A stretch of 64,000 nucleotides of DNA. It comes from Mycobacterium sp. KBS0706. GTDB lineage: Bacteria > Pseudomonadota > Alphaproteobacteria > DSM-16000 > Inquilinaceae. A program made the translations under genes and the position numbers. The notes beneath the pieces were generated by a model, which ran no database searches, was not told the DNA's origin, and worked only from the letters and a program-made list of their open reading frames with translations. Shown piece after piece: positions 51,717 to 64,000 of the stretch; position 1 is the first letter of the stretch; every line of letters begins with the position of its first letter. The DNA lies in the NCBI RefSeq assembly GCF_005938675.2, contig NZ_VCCH02000027.1, forward strand, positions 27,047-91,046, read 5' to 3'.

Positions 51717-53901
51717 TCACTCCCCGCGCAGCACGGTGGTGGAGAGTGGTGGCAGGGAGATCACCAGTCGGTCGTGGCCCTCCGCCTCGCGGATCGTCAC
51801 GGGCGGCCGCTCGGCGGCGATGCCGCCGCCGCCATAGACCCGAGCATCGGAGCTCAGGATCTCCCGCCACCGCCCCATCGGCGGGACCCGGATGCCGTAA
51901 TCTGTCCGCGGCACCGGGGTGAAGTTGCACACCACCAGGATCGGCGGGTCGCCTTCCGCGCCCAGCCGCAGATAGGCGAAGACGCTGGCCTCGGCGTCGC
52001 CGGCCACGGTCCAGGCGAAGCCGGCGGGCTCGGCGTCGCGCCGGTGCAGCGCCGGCTCGGCCCGATAGATCCGGTTCAGGTCGCGGACCAACCGCTGCAG
52101 GCCGCGATGCAGCGGATCGTCCAGCAGGCGCCAGTCCAGCTGGGCGTCGTGGTTCCACTCCCGCTCCTGGCCGAACTCGCCGCCCATGAACAGCAGCTTC
52201 TTGCCCGGCGAGCTCCACATGAAGCCGAAATAGGCGCGCAGATTGGCGAAGCGCTGCCAAGTGTCGCCCGGCATGCGGCCCAGCAGCGAGCCTTTGCCGT
52301 AGACCACCTCGTCATGCGACAGCGGCAGCACGAAGCGCTCGCTGAAGGCGTAGAGCAGGCCGAAGGTCATCGCATTGTGGTGGTATTTGCGATGGATCGG
52401 GTCGTGCGCCATGTAGCCGAGCGTGTCGTGCATCCAGCCCATGTTCCATTTGAAGGAGAAGCCGAGGCCGCCCTCCGATTCCGGGGCGGTGACGCCGGGC
52501 CAGGCGGTCGATTCCTCGGCGATCACCACGGCGCCGGAGTGGCGCTCGGCCACCAGCGCGTTCAGCCGGCGCAGGAAGGCGATCGCCTCCAGGTTCTCGC
52601 GACCGCCATGGGCGTTGGGGATCCACTCGCCGGGCTTGCGGCTGTAGTCGCGGTACAGCAGCGAGGCCACCGCGTCCACCCGCAGCCCGTCGAGATGATA
52701 GCGGTCCAGCCATTCCAGCGCGCTGGCCAGCAGGAAGCCGGCCACCTCCGCCCGGCCGAGATTGTAGATCCAGGTGTTCCAGTCGCGGTGGAAGCCCTCG
52801 CGCTCATCCTCGTGCTCGTAGAGGGCGGTGCCGTCGAAGCGGTGCAGCCCGTGGGCGTCGCCGGGGAAATGCGCCGGTACCCAGTCCAGCAGCACGCCGA
52901 TGCCGGCCCGGTGGCAGGCGTCGACGAAGCGGGCGAAGGCCTCCGGCGGGCCGAACCGCGCGGTCGGCGCGAACAGGCCGAGCGGCTGGTAGCCCCAACT
53001 GCCGGTGAAGGGGTGCTCGGTGATCGGCATCAGCTCGAGATGGGTGAAGCCCATGCCGGCGACATAGGGCACCAGCCGCTCCGTCAGCCCGTCCCAGTTG
53101 AGCGGCCTGCCGTCCTCGCCGTGCAGCCAGGACCCGGCATGCAGCTCGTAGATCGAGATCGGGGCCGAGGCCGCCTGCCGCTCGGCCCGCCCCTGCATCC
53201 ACTCGCCATCGGTCCAGCGGAAGGGCAGGGGCAGCGGCACCACCGAGGCGGTGCGCGGCGGCGCCTCGGTCTCGCGGGCCAGCGGGTCGGCGCGCTGCGG
53301 CAGCGCATGGCCGTGCCGGTCCACCAGCTCGAACTTGTAGAGATCGCCATCGGCGACGCGCGGGATGAACATCTCCCACACCCCGCCGTGATGGCGCAGC
53401 CGCATCGGGTGGCGCCGTCCGTCCCAGCTGTTGAACGCGCCGACCACCGAGGCGCGCTGGGCATTCGGCGCCCAGACGGCGAAGCGGGTGCCCTCGACCC
53501 CGTCGATCGTCACCACCCGGGCACCCAGGCAATGCCGCACCGCCTCGGGGTCGCCCGCGGCCAGGCCGTTCAAATCGGCATCGCTCAGCAGGATCCCGAA
53601 GCCATAGGGGTCCTCGGTCTCCTGCACCGCGCCGCCCGGCCAGGTGATGCGCAGCAGATAGGGCTCGTCCTCGTCCAGGACGCCGGCGAAAACCCCGGTC
53701 GGGTGGACCAACTTCAGCGTCGCCAGGCGGCGTCCGCCCGTCCGCGCCACCGCCTCGACCCTGTCGGCATTGGGCAGGCAGGCGCGGACCACGGTGCCGT
53801 CCCCGGTCGGATGGGGGCCGAGCACCGCGAAGGGATCGCCGTGGCGTCCCGCCGCGATCGCGTCCAGGGCGGCGGGATCGAGGCCGGTCGGCAGCGCGAC
53901 A

Positions 53902-53909
<8 letters not shown>
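51717..53909 (-). CDS. glgB: 1,4-alpha-glucan branching enzyme
   Basis: 730 residues, normal length. Two N-terminal CBM48-like domains ([22 protein letters not shown]; then [29 protein letters not shown]) precede the GH13 barrel. [36 protein letters not shown] (nucleophile Asp ~411) and [14 protein letters not shown] (acid Glu ~465) are the conserved regions, with [16 protein letters not shown] after. It makes alpha-1,6 branches in glucan built by GlgE. Its start overlaps the treS end by 8 bases, so glgE-treS-glgB is one operon. Confidence 0.96.
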
Positions 53910-57192
<3,283 letters not shown>

Positions 57193-57193
57193 G

Positions 57194-60100
57194 TCACACC
57201 TCCTGCGCCGGACGGACGCGCCAGATCGCGAAGGGAAGGGCGGGATCGAGGCGGATGTGCTGGATCTTGCCGTGCCAGGTGAACGCCTCGCCGGTGATCA
57301 GGTTCTCGGCCGCCAGGGCGCCGTCATCCGGCAGGCCCCATTCCCACAACGGGATCTCGATATCGGCCTCCTGCGGCCGGTGCGGGTCGAGATTGATCGC
57401 GACCAGCAGGACGTTGCCGCGGTCGGGCGTCGCCTTGCCGTAATAGAGGATGCTGTCGTTGAAGGCGTTGTAGAAGGTCAGCCCGAGATGGCTGTGCAGC
57501 GCCGGGTTGGCGTGGCGGATCCGGTTCAGCCGGGTGATCTCGGCGACGATGTTGCCGGGCCGGTCCAGGTCCCAGACGCGCAGCTGGTACTTCTCGCTGT
57601 CGAGATACTCCTCCTTGCCCGGGACGGCTTGGGCCTCGCACAGCTCGAAGCCGTTATACATGCCCCACAGCCCGGACAGCGTCGTCGCCAGCGCGGCGCG
57701 GATCAGGAAGCCCGGGCGGCCGCTGGTCTGCAGGAATTGCGGGTTGATGTCCGGCGTGTTGACGAAGAAGTGCGGCCGGAAGAAGTCCTTCGGCGCCGTC
57801 GTGGTCAGCTCGGTCAGGTAGCTGGTCAGGTCCGCCTTGCTGTTGCGCCAGGTGAAGTAGGTGTAGCTCTGCGAGAAGCCGATCTTGGCCAGCCGGTACA
57901 TCACCTTCGGCCGGGTGAAGGCCTCGGCCAGGAACACCACGCCCGGATCGCGGCTGCGGATGTCGGCGATCAGCCACTCCCAGAACGGGAAGGGCTTGGT
58001 GTGCGGGTTGTCGACCCGGAACAGCCGCACGCCCTCGCCGACCCAGAAGGCGACGATGTCGCGCAGGGCTCGCCACATGTCGGGCAGCGCCGCCTCGGCG
58101 TAGAACTCGACATTGACGATGTCCTCGTATTTCTTCGGCGGGTTCTCGGCGTAGCGGATGGTCCCGTCCGGCCGCCAGCCGAACCAGCCTGGATGTTCGC
58201 GCAGCCAGGGATGGTCGGGGGAGCATTGAATGGCGAAGTCCAGCGCCAGCTCCAGCCCGTGCTCCGCCGCCGCGTCGCGCAGCCGGCGGAAATCCTCAAT
58301 GGTGCCGAGCTCGGGGTGGATCGCGTCATGGCCCCCTTCCTCCGAGCCGATGGCGTAGGGGCTGCCGGGATCGTCCGGCCCGGGGGTCAGGCTGTTGTTG
58401 CGGCCCTTGCGGTTCTTCCGGCCGATCGGGTGGATCGGCAGCAGGTACAGGACGTCGAAGCCCATGGCGCGGATCGCCGGCAGCCGCGGGATCACGTCGT
58501 CGAAGGTGCCGTGCCGGTTGAGGTCGCCGCTCTGCGACCGCGGGAACAGCTCGTACCAGCTGGCGAAGCCGGCGGCGCGGCGCTCGGCATCCACCGCCTG
58601 CGGCGGGTCCTGGCGGATGGCGAAGGGCCGCCGGTCGGCCCTGGCCATCAGCGCCGCCGTCTCCGGCGCCTGCAGCCGCGCCAGCCGCTCCGCCGGCGCG
58701 GCCTCGGTGAAGCCGGCCAGCAGCGCGTCCAGCTCGGCCCGGATCCGGCCCCGGGCGGGGGGCTTGGCCTGCTCGACCAGCAGCCGGCCTTCCTCGATCT
58801 CGACGGTCAGGTCCAGCCCGGCCAGCTGCTTCTTGCGCAGGTCGGACAGGTAGGTGCCGAACACATCGCGCCAAGCCTCGACGGCGAAGAGGTAGCGGCC
58901 CACCCGCTCCAGCGGGAACTCCCCCGCCCAGCGGTCGTTGCCGGCCGGCGCCATGCGCTGCTCGCGCCAGGCCCGCTCATCCTCCGGCCGCCACAGCAGG
59001 GCGACGGCGGTGATCTCGTGCCCGTCGGTGATCACGTCGGCCTCGACCCGGACGCTCTCGCCGGCGGTGCGCCGGACCGGGAAGCGGGCGTGGCCGGGGG
59101 AGGGGGAGACCGCCTCGATCGCGACCCGCGGGGCACGGACGGCGCGCGCCAGGTCCAACTCGGCGATGCGCGACGGGGCGGCGGCAACCGGCGCGGCGCG
59201 CGGCGCCTCCAGCACCCGGGTCTCGCCCGGATCGAGCGTGACCGGGCCGTCCAGCCCCGCCGGCGTACCGCCCAGCTTGTCCGTGAACGGCCCGAAATCC
59301 CCGCCGATGCCGCGCAGCACCGGCGCCGGCTGCAGCGTCGCCGGCCGGTGCAGGTCGGTGTTAGCCAGGATCAGCTCGGCCCGGTCCGGCGCCGCACCGG
59401 CCGCGGTGCGCAGCAGGGCGACCACCGTGGCCTCCGGGCCGGTCAGGTCGCGCAGCGCGGCGGCCTTGCCGTCCGTCCGGCCCAGGGCCGTGATCGCGGT
59501 CGCTATCTCTTCGCTCAGGTCGAAGGGCGCCGTCTCGCGTGCCCAGCGCAACTCGGAATCGGCCGGGCCGATCGGGGTCTCGCGGGCGGCGAGCTCGAAG
59601 CCCATCGGCAGCAGCAGGCCGTCGCCCGCGGCGACCGCCAGCCGCAGCGATCGCCGGTAGGCCCGGCGCAGCAGGGTCGGATGCCGGACGATGGCGGCCA
59701 GGCGCGGCCCGGCGATCGGCTCTGGCGTGGTGATGGCCGGCAGGACGGGCGCGGCCATCTCGGGCGGCGATCGCCTCCAGCTGTCGAGCAATCCGGCAGT
59801 GGAGAGGGTGGCGTCGAAGCCGCTGTCCCGCAGCAGGGTCTGGTCGGTCGCGGGATCGGCCCAGGTGCCGAACCAGATGCCGGGCGCCTCCTGGCGGGTC
59901 CCGGCGATGACGCCCGCCCACTGTCGGGCCTCGTCCGCATCGGAGACACCGCAGACGAAGCCGCCGATGCCCGCCTTCACCAGCGCCGCGAGTGCGCGCG
60001 ACAGCCCGGCATCCTTGCGCAGCACGACATCTCCGCGCTCCGGCGCCCGGCGCGGATCCGGCGGCTCTTCGCCCGGCGGCGTCTCCCCCGCGTCCACAGG

Positions 60101-60379
60101 CACGATCCGGCCCGCCAGGTCGAGGATGACGCCCAGCCCGTGGCTGCGGCAGGCCGCGACGACGGCGTCCAGCCCGGCCGATCCCCAGGAGTCCGGCGAG
60201 GCCGCGATCATGACGTGGCCGAACCCCATCCGCGCGACATGCGGCAGGATGGCGCTCAGGAATTGGGGCGGGATCGCCTCGGGCCCGGCCGGGATGGAGT
60301 AGAGGTGGCGAGGTCGCGATCCGGGCGTGGGGAGGCTATCGTGGGTATTTTGGCGCGACCGAAGGGCCTGTACGGGCAT
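57194..60379 (-). CDS. glgE: Maltose-1-phosphate maltosyltransferase with an N-terminal extra domain
   Basis: 1061 residues against the usual ~660-700. The GlgE core starts near residue 410 ([26 protein letters not shown]) with the family's N and S domains, then [56 protein letters not shown] (nucleophile Asp ~790) and [14 protein letters not shown] (Glu ~819). The 29-residue spacing equals that in characterised GlgE. The first ~390 residues look like a degenerate GH13-like barrel ([49 protein letters not shown]) without catalytic residues. GlgE extends alpha-1,4-glucan with maltosyl units. First gene of the operon. Confidence 0.93.
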   Translation of the reverse strand: MPVQALRSRQNTHDSLPTPGSRPRHLYSIPAGPEAIPPQFLSAILPHVARMGFGHVMIAASPDSWGSAGLDAVVAACRSHGLGVILDLAGRIVPVDAGETPPGEEPPDPRRAPERGDVVLRKDAGLSRALAALVKAGIGGFVCGVSDADEARQWAGVIAGTRQEAPGIWFGTWADPATDQTLLRDSGFDATLSTAGLLDSWRRSPPEMAAPVLPAITTPEPIAGPRLAAIVRHPTLLRRAYRRSLRLAVAAGDGLLLPMGFELAARETPIGPADSELRWARETAPFDLSEEIATAITALGRTDGKAAALRDLTGPEATVVALLRTAAGAAPDRAELILANTDLHRPATLQPAPVLRGIGGDFGPFTDKLGGTPAGLDGPVTLDPGETRVLEAPRAAPVAAAPSRIAELDLARAVRAPRVAIEAVSPSPGHARFPVRRTAGESVRVEADVITDGHEITAVALLWRPEDERAWREQRMAPAGNDRWAGEFPLERVGRYLFAVEAWRDVFGTYLSDLRKKQLAGLDLTVEIEEGRLLVEQAKPPARGRIRAELDALLAGFTEAAPAERLARLQAPETAALMARADRRPFAIRQDPPQAVDAERRAAGFASWYELFPRSQSGDLNRHGTFDDVIPRLPAIRAMGFDVLYLLPIHPIGRKNRKGRNNSLTPGPDDPGSPYAIGSEEGGHDAIHPELGTIEDFRRLRDAAAEHGLELALDFAIQCSPDHPWLREHPGWFGWRPDGTIRYAENPPKKYEDIVNVEFYAEAALPDMWRALRDIVAFWVGEGVRLFRVDNPHTKPFPFWEWLIADIRSRDPGVVFLAEAFTRPKVMYRLAKIGFSQSYTYFTWRNSKADLTSYLTELTTTAPKDFFRPHFFVNTPDINPQFLQTSGRPGFLIRAALATTLSGLWGMYNGFELCEAQAVPGKEEYLDSEKYQLRVWDLDRPGNIVAEITRLNRIRHANPALHSHLGLTFYNAFNDSILYYGKATPDRGNVLLVAINLDPHRPQEADIEIPLWEWGLPDDGALAAENLITGEAFTWHGKIQHIRLDPALPFAIWRVRPAQEV

Positions 60380-60540
60380 TGTCCACCCTCCCGACAGTTG
60401 GCTTCTGTCGTGGTGAACGCGGGTCGCGTCGTGGCGGTTCCTGTCTTTTCAGAATGGCCGCGCCTGTCGTCATGGAGCGGCTGGTTAAGGGTGAACGGCA
60501 AACAGGGGGCAACTCTTATAGACTGCGATTCAATTTTTAA

Positions 60541-60632
60541 TTGTCATGCCCGGGCTTGACCCGGGCATCCAGGGAATGTCGAAGCCGCTCTGGGTGGCCC
60601 CTGGATCGCCGGGTCAAGCCCGGCGATGACAA
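60541..60632. repeat. Palindromic intergenic repeat (family B)
   Basis: TTGTCATGCCCGGGCTTGAC... (60541-60574) and its near-complement ending ...GCCCGGCGATGACAA (60598-60632) face each other; each half also folds on itself. It is a common alphaproteobacterial intergenic palindrome type, between glgE's promoter region and the 3' end of the CMD-cupin gene. Confidence 0.85.
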
Positions 60633-60658
60633 CAAAAATGGCCGGCCCGCCGCAGAGG

Positions 60659-61486
60659 TCAGCGCGGCGCGTACTGTTCGTCGGTCACGTGCTCCAGCCA
60701 GTCGACATTCTTGCCGTCCAGCGACTCCGAAATGGCGACATGGGTCATGGCCGTGGTCGCGGTGGCGCCGTGCCAGTGCTTCTCGCCGGGCGGGATCCAG
60801 ACCACGTCGCCGGGGCGGATCTCCTCGAGCGGGCCGCCCTCGCGCTGGATCCAGCCCTGGCCGGTGGTCACGATCAGCGTCTGGCCCAGCGGATGGGTGT
60901 GCCAGGCGGTGCGGGCGCCGGCCTCGAAGCTGACGATCGCGCCGCCGACCCGCGCCGGATCGGTGCGCTGGAAGCGCGAGGCGATCCGGACCGTGCCGGT
61001 GAAGTACTCCGCCGGGCCGGGCTGGGCGGGCGTCGCGCCGTGGCGAACGATGTCCAATGTCGTGCTCCCTTGCGTCTCGGAACCCTCGCCCGACGGCAGC
61101 CCGCGCGCCTCGAACACCGGCTTGGCGACCGGGATCGCGGACATCGCCCTGGGCCAGCCGGCATAGAAGGCGAGATGGGTGATGACCTCAGACAACTGCG
61201 CCTGGGTCAAGCCGTTGTCGAGCCCTCGGTTCATGTGGCCCGTCAGCTGCGCCGTCTGGCCGGTCGCGATCAGGGCCGCGATCGTCACCAGGCTGCGGTC
61301 CCGCGGCGACAGGCCGGGCCTGGCCCAGACATCCGCGAACAGCACCTCGTCGGTGTAGTCGGCCAGCGCCGGCGCCACCGCCCGGACATCGGGCGGGGCC
61401 ACTCGCGGGACAGCCGGTTTCCGCTCCTCCGCCTGGGCCGATGCGGCCAGGGAGGCCATGGCGAGCAGGGTGGCGGGCAGCTTCAT
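60659..61486 (-). CDS. Exported carboxymuconolactone decarboxylase-like/cupin fusion
   Basis: 275 residues. A Sec signal peptide ([19 protein letters not shown], cleavage about residue 19) precedes a CMD-type helical domain ([56 protein letters not shown]). A cupin_2 domain follows ([50 protein letters not shown]) with His ligands HTH and H-W-H. The CMD part has no CxxC/CxxH, so AhpD-type peroxidase activity is unlikely. A periplasmic enzyme or binding protein is expected; reaction unknown. It may be regulated with the aldo/keto reductase by the adjacent LysR protein. Confidence 0.88.
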   Translation of the reverse strand: MKLPATLLAMASLAASAQAEERKPAVPRVAPPDVRAVAPALADYTDEVLFADVWARPGLSPRDRSLVTIAALIATGQTAQLTGHMNRGLDNGLTQAQLSEVITHLAFYAGWPRAMSAIPVAKPVFEARGLPSGEGSETQGSTTLDIVRHGATPAQPGPAEYFTGTVRIASRFQRTDPARVGGAIVSFEAGARTAWHTHPLGQTLIVTTGQGWIQREGGPLEEIRPGDVVWIPPGEKHWHGATATTAMTHVAISESLDGKNVDWLEHVTDEQYAPR

Positions 61487-61585
61487 CGGTCAATCTCCGT
61501 CGTCCGTCGGGGAGTTCGGAAGATGGGCCGTGCGGCATCGGGCCATTAGAGCCGCGGGGGCGCATGGAGCTATCGATCGGGCTCA

Positions 61586-62494
61586 TCAATGCAGCCGCGG
61601 ATCTCCGCGATAGCGCAGCGTGTCGATCAGCAGCGACAGCGCCGGCGAGCATTGCCGGCGGCTGGTGTAGTACAGGTGATAGCCCGGGAAGGGCGCGCAC
61701 CAATCCTCCAGCACGCGCACCAGCCGCCCCGCCGCGACATGGTCCTGTACCTGGTCCTCCGGCATGTAGCCCAGGCCGAGCCCGTCCAGCACCGCGTTCA
61801 GCCGCAGGGCGATGGTGTTGAACACCAGCTGCCCCTCGACCCGCACCTTCAGCTCGTGCCCGTCGCGCTCGAACTCCCAGGCATACAGCCCGCCATAAGT
61901 CGGCAGGCGAATGGTGATGCAGTTGTGGCCCGTCAGCTCCTGCGGCGTCCGCGGCGGCGGCCGGCGCGCGAAATAGGCCGGCGACCCGACCACCGCCATC
62001 CGCATGTCCGGGCCGATGCGCACCGCGATCATGTCCTTCGCCACCTGCTCGCCGAGGCGAACGCCGGCGTCGTAGCGCTCGGCGACGATGTCGGTCAGCC
62101 CGTAATCGACGTTGATCTCCAACCGGATGTCCGGATAGTCCGGCAGCAGCTTCGCCACCGCCGGCCACAGGATCGTATCGGCCGAATGCTCTCCCGCGGT
62201 GATGCGGACGGTGCCGGCCGGCTTGTCGCGCAGCGCGCTCACCGCCGCCAGCTCGGCCTCGATCTCCTCGAAGCGTGGGCCGAGGCTCAGGACCAGGCGC
62301 TGCCCGGCCTCGGTCGGGGCGACGCTGCGCGTGCTGCGGGTCAGGAGCCGCAGGCCCAGCCGTTCCTCGAGCCCGCGGATGGTGTGGCTCAGCGCCGACT
62401 GGGAGACCCCGAGCTGCGCCGCGGCCCGGGTGAAGCTGCGCTCGCGCGCGACCGCCAGGAAGGCGACCAGGTCATTGAGGTTCTCCCGCGGCAT
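61586..62494 (-). CDS. LysR-family transcriptional regulator
   Basis: 302 residues. The N-terminal winged HTH (LNDLVAFLAVARERSFTRAAAQLGVSQSALSHTIRGLEERLGLRLLTRSTRSV) is textbook LysR. The effector domain starts at GTVRITAGEHSADTILWP. It belongs to the subgroup that sits divergent to aldo/keto reductases or oxidoreductases and activates them. Here it is divergent from the AKR gene across a 96-base gap, which is the normal LysR arrangement. Confidence 0.93.
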   Translation of the reverse strand: MPRENLNDLVAFLAVARERSFTRAAAQLGVSQSALSHTIRGLEERLGLRLLTRSTRSVAPTEAGQRLVLSLGPRFEEIEAELAAVSALRDKPAGTVRITAGEHSADTILWPAVAKLLPDYPDIRLEINVDYGLTDIVAERYDAGVRLGEQVAKDMIAVRIGPDMRMAVVGSPAYFARRPPPRTPQELTGHNCITIRLPTYGGLYAWEFERDGHELKVRVEGQLVFNTIALRLNAVLDGLGLGYMPEDQVQDHVAAGRLVRVLEDWCAPFPGYHLYYTSRRQCSPALSLLIDTLRYRGDPRLH

Positions 62495-62517
62495 TCATGA
62501 GCGTCCGTGATAAGTCC

Positions 62518-63583
<1,066 letters not shown>

Positions 63584-63618
63584 CTCGCGGCTAGCGCGTT
63601 CGCCTTACTTCCCCCAAT

Positions 63619-63693
63619 CCGTCATCCCCGCGAAAGCGGGGATCTCGCAACGCTTTCACCGGATAGAGATTCCCGCTTGCGCGGGAATGACGG
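63619..63693. repeat. Palindromic intergenic repeat (family C)
   Basis: CCGTCATCCCCGCGAAAGCGGGGATCT at 63619-63645 faces GAGATTCCCGCTTGCGCGGGAATGACGG ending at 63693. Each half folds into its own hairpin and the ends are complementary. Same family as the half-element at 5480-5499. Confidence 0.85.
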
Positions 63694-63708
63694 CAAAGGG
63701 ATAGCTCG

Positions 63709-64000
63709 CTACCGCATCCCCTGGGCGATGCGGTCGGCAAGTTCGCCCAGCGCATCGCTCATGGCCCGGACCTCGGTGGCGATGCTGTCGTCGGCCGGGC
63801 GGCGGGTGATGCGGGCCGTTTCCGTCTTGGCCCGGCCACCGGATTTGCGCCGCAGCCGCCACTGCGCCTCCAGCACCACCGTGCCGTCGGCCTCTGGGTC
63901 GAAGCGGCTGAGCGCCAGCTCGACCGTCAGCGCCTCGTCGCCGGATAGCGTCCGGCTGGTGGTGACCACCGAGCCGGACGGAAGCCGCGCCGTCAGGTCG
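63709..64000 (-). CDS. PqiC-type ABC transport auxiliary lipoprotein (3' part of gene)
   Basis: About 97 C-terminal residues, cut by the right edge; the frame runs off it. RLPSGSVVTTSRTLSGDEALTVELALSRFDPEADGTVVLEAQWRL and the basic end match the DUF330/PqiC (YmbA) family of outer-membrane-associated lipoproteins that work with MlaD/PqiB-type lipid transporters. The lipobox and start are outside the window. The family call is from this C-terminal pattern only. Confidence 0.75.
   Translation of the reverse strand, partial: DLTARLPSGSVVTTSRTLSGDEALTVELALSRFDPEADGTVVLEAQWRLRRKSGGRAKTETARITRRPADDSIATEVRAMSDALGELADRIAQGMR

Overview
The DNA is very GC-rich, with strong third-position G/C bias. Its gene content is typical of a metabolically versatile soil alphaproteobacterium: several sugar and polyol ABC transporters, carnitine degradation, a GlgE/TreS glucan pathway and RTX exoproteins. 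A member of the Rhodospirillales (Azospirillum/Skermanella/Inquilinus-like) or a related rhizobial group fits best. This is inferred from protein style, since no rRNA or other phylogenetic marker lies in the window. I saw no tRNA, rRNA, CRISPR array, transposase or prophage gene.

Layout. 0-5.5 kb: end of a creatininase gene, a VanW-glycosyltransferase fusion, and a compact carnitine module (AraC/GlxA regulator, BKACE dehydrocarnitine-cleavage enzyme, carnitine dehydrogenase). 5.6-10.4 kb: lipase, EamA transporter, aldose-epimerase-like protein, glycerate 2-kinase. 10.5-16.4 kb: two tandem secreted paralogues, each a seven-bladed propeller fused to RTX calcium-binding repeats. 16.4-21.7 kb: hydrolase, GNAT, membrane protein and DUF899 thioredoxin-like genes, a methyltransferase, an SDR lacking its catalytic Tyr/Lys, and a LuxR regulator. 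21.8-36.9 kb: a large minus-strand carbohydrate locus with HAD phosphatase, two FGGY kinases, two class II aldolases, GlpD-like dehydrogenase, 2-hydroxyacid dehydrogenase, a five-gene ABC importer with two unlike ATPases, and a SorC/EryD-type regulator. The locus is punctuated by two copies of a palindromic intergenic repeat. 37-42.6 kb: ROK repressor, GNAT, and a sugar ABC importer lacking an ATPase gene, ending against a broken YhaN-like ATPase remnant.

43.2-44.6 kb: argG of the long E. coli type with a strong terminator. 44.8-51.7 kb: a complete four-gene Wadjet anti-plasmid operon (jetA-jetB-jetC-jetD), with every junction overlapping. It is the clearest defence system in the window. 51.7-60.4 kb: glgE-treS/maltokinase-glgB, read on the minus strand, which converts trehalose/maltose through maltose-1-phosphate into branched glucan. 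60.6-63.6 kb: exported CMD-cupin fusion, LysR regulator and divergent aldo/keto reductase. The right edge holds the end of a PqiC-type lipoprotein gene.

How the parts work together. The 21.8-36.9 kb genes make a coherent proposal: import a polyol or sugar, phosphorylate it, oxidise the polyol phosphate with the GlpD-like enzyme, and split the ketose phosphate with a class II aldolase. The substrate cannot be read from sequence. Wadjet is a known system. The least explained material is the propeller-RTX pair, the asymmetric ABC ATPase pair, the ATPase-less importer beside a gene remnant, and the VanW-glycosyltransferase fusion. All family assignments rest on reading motifs and remembered family features; no database search was possible.
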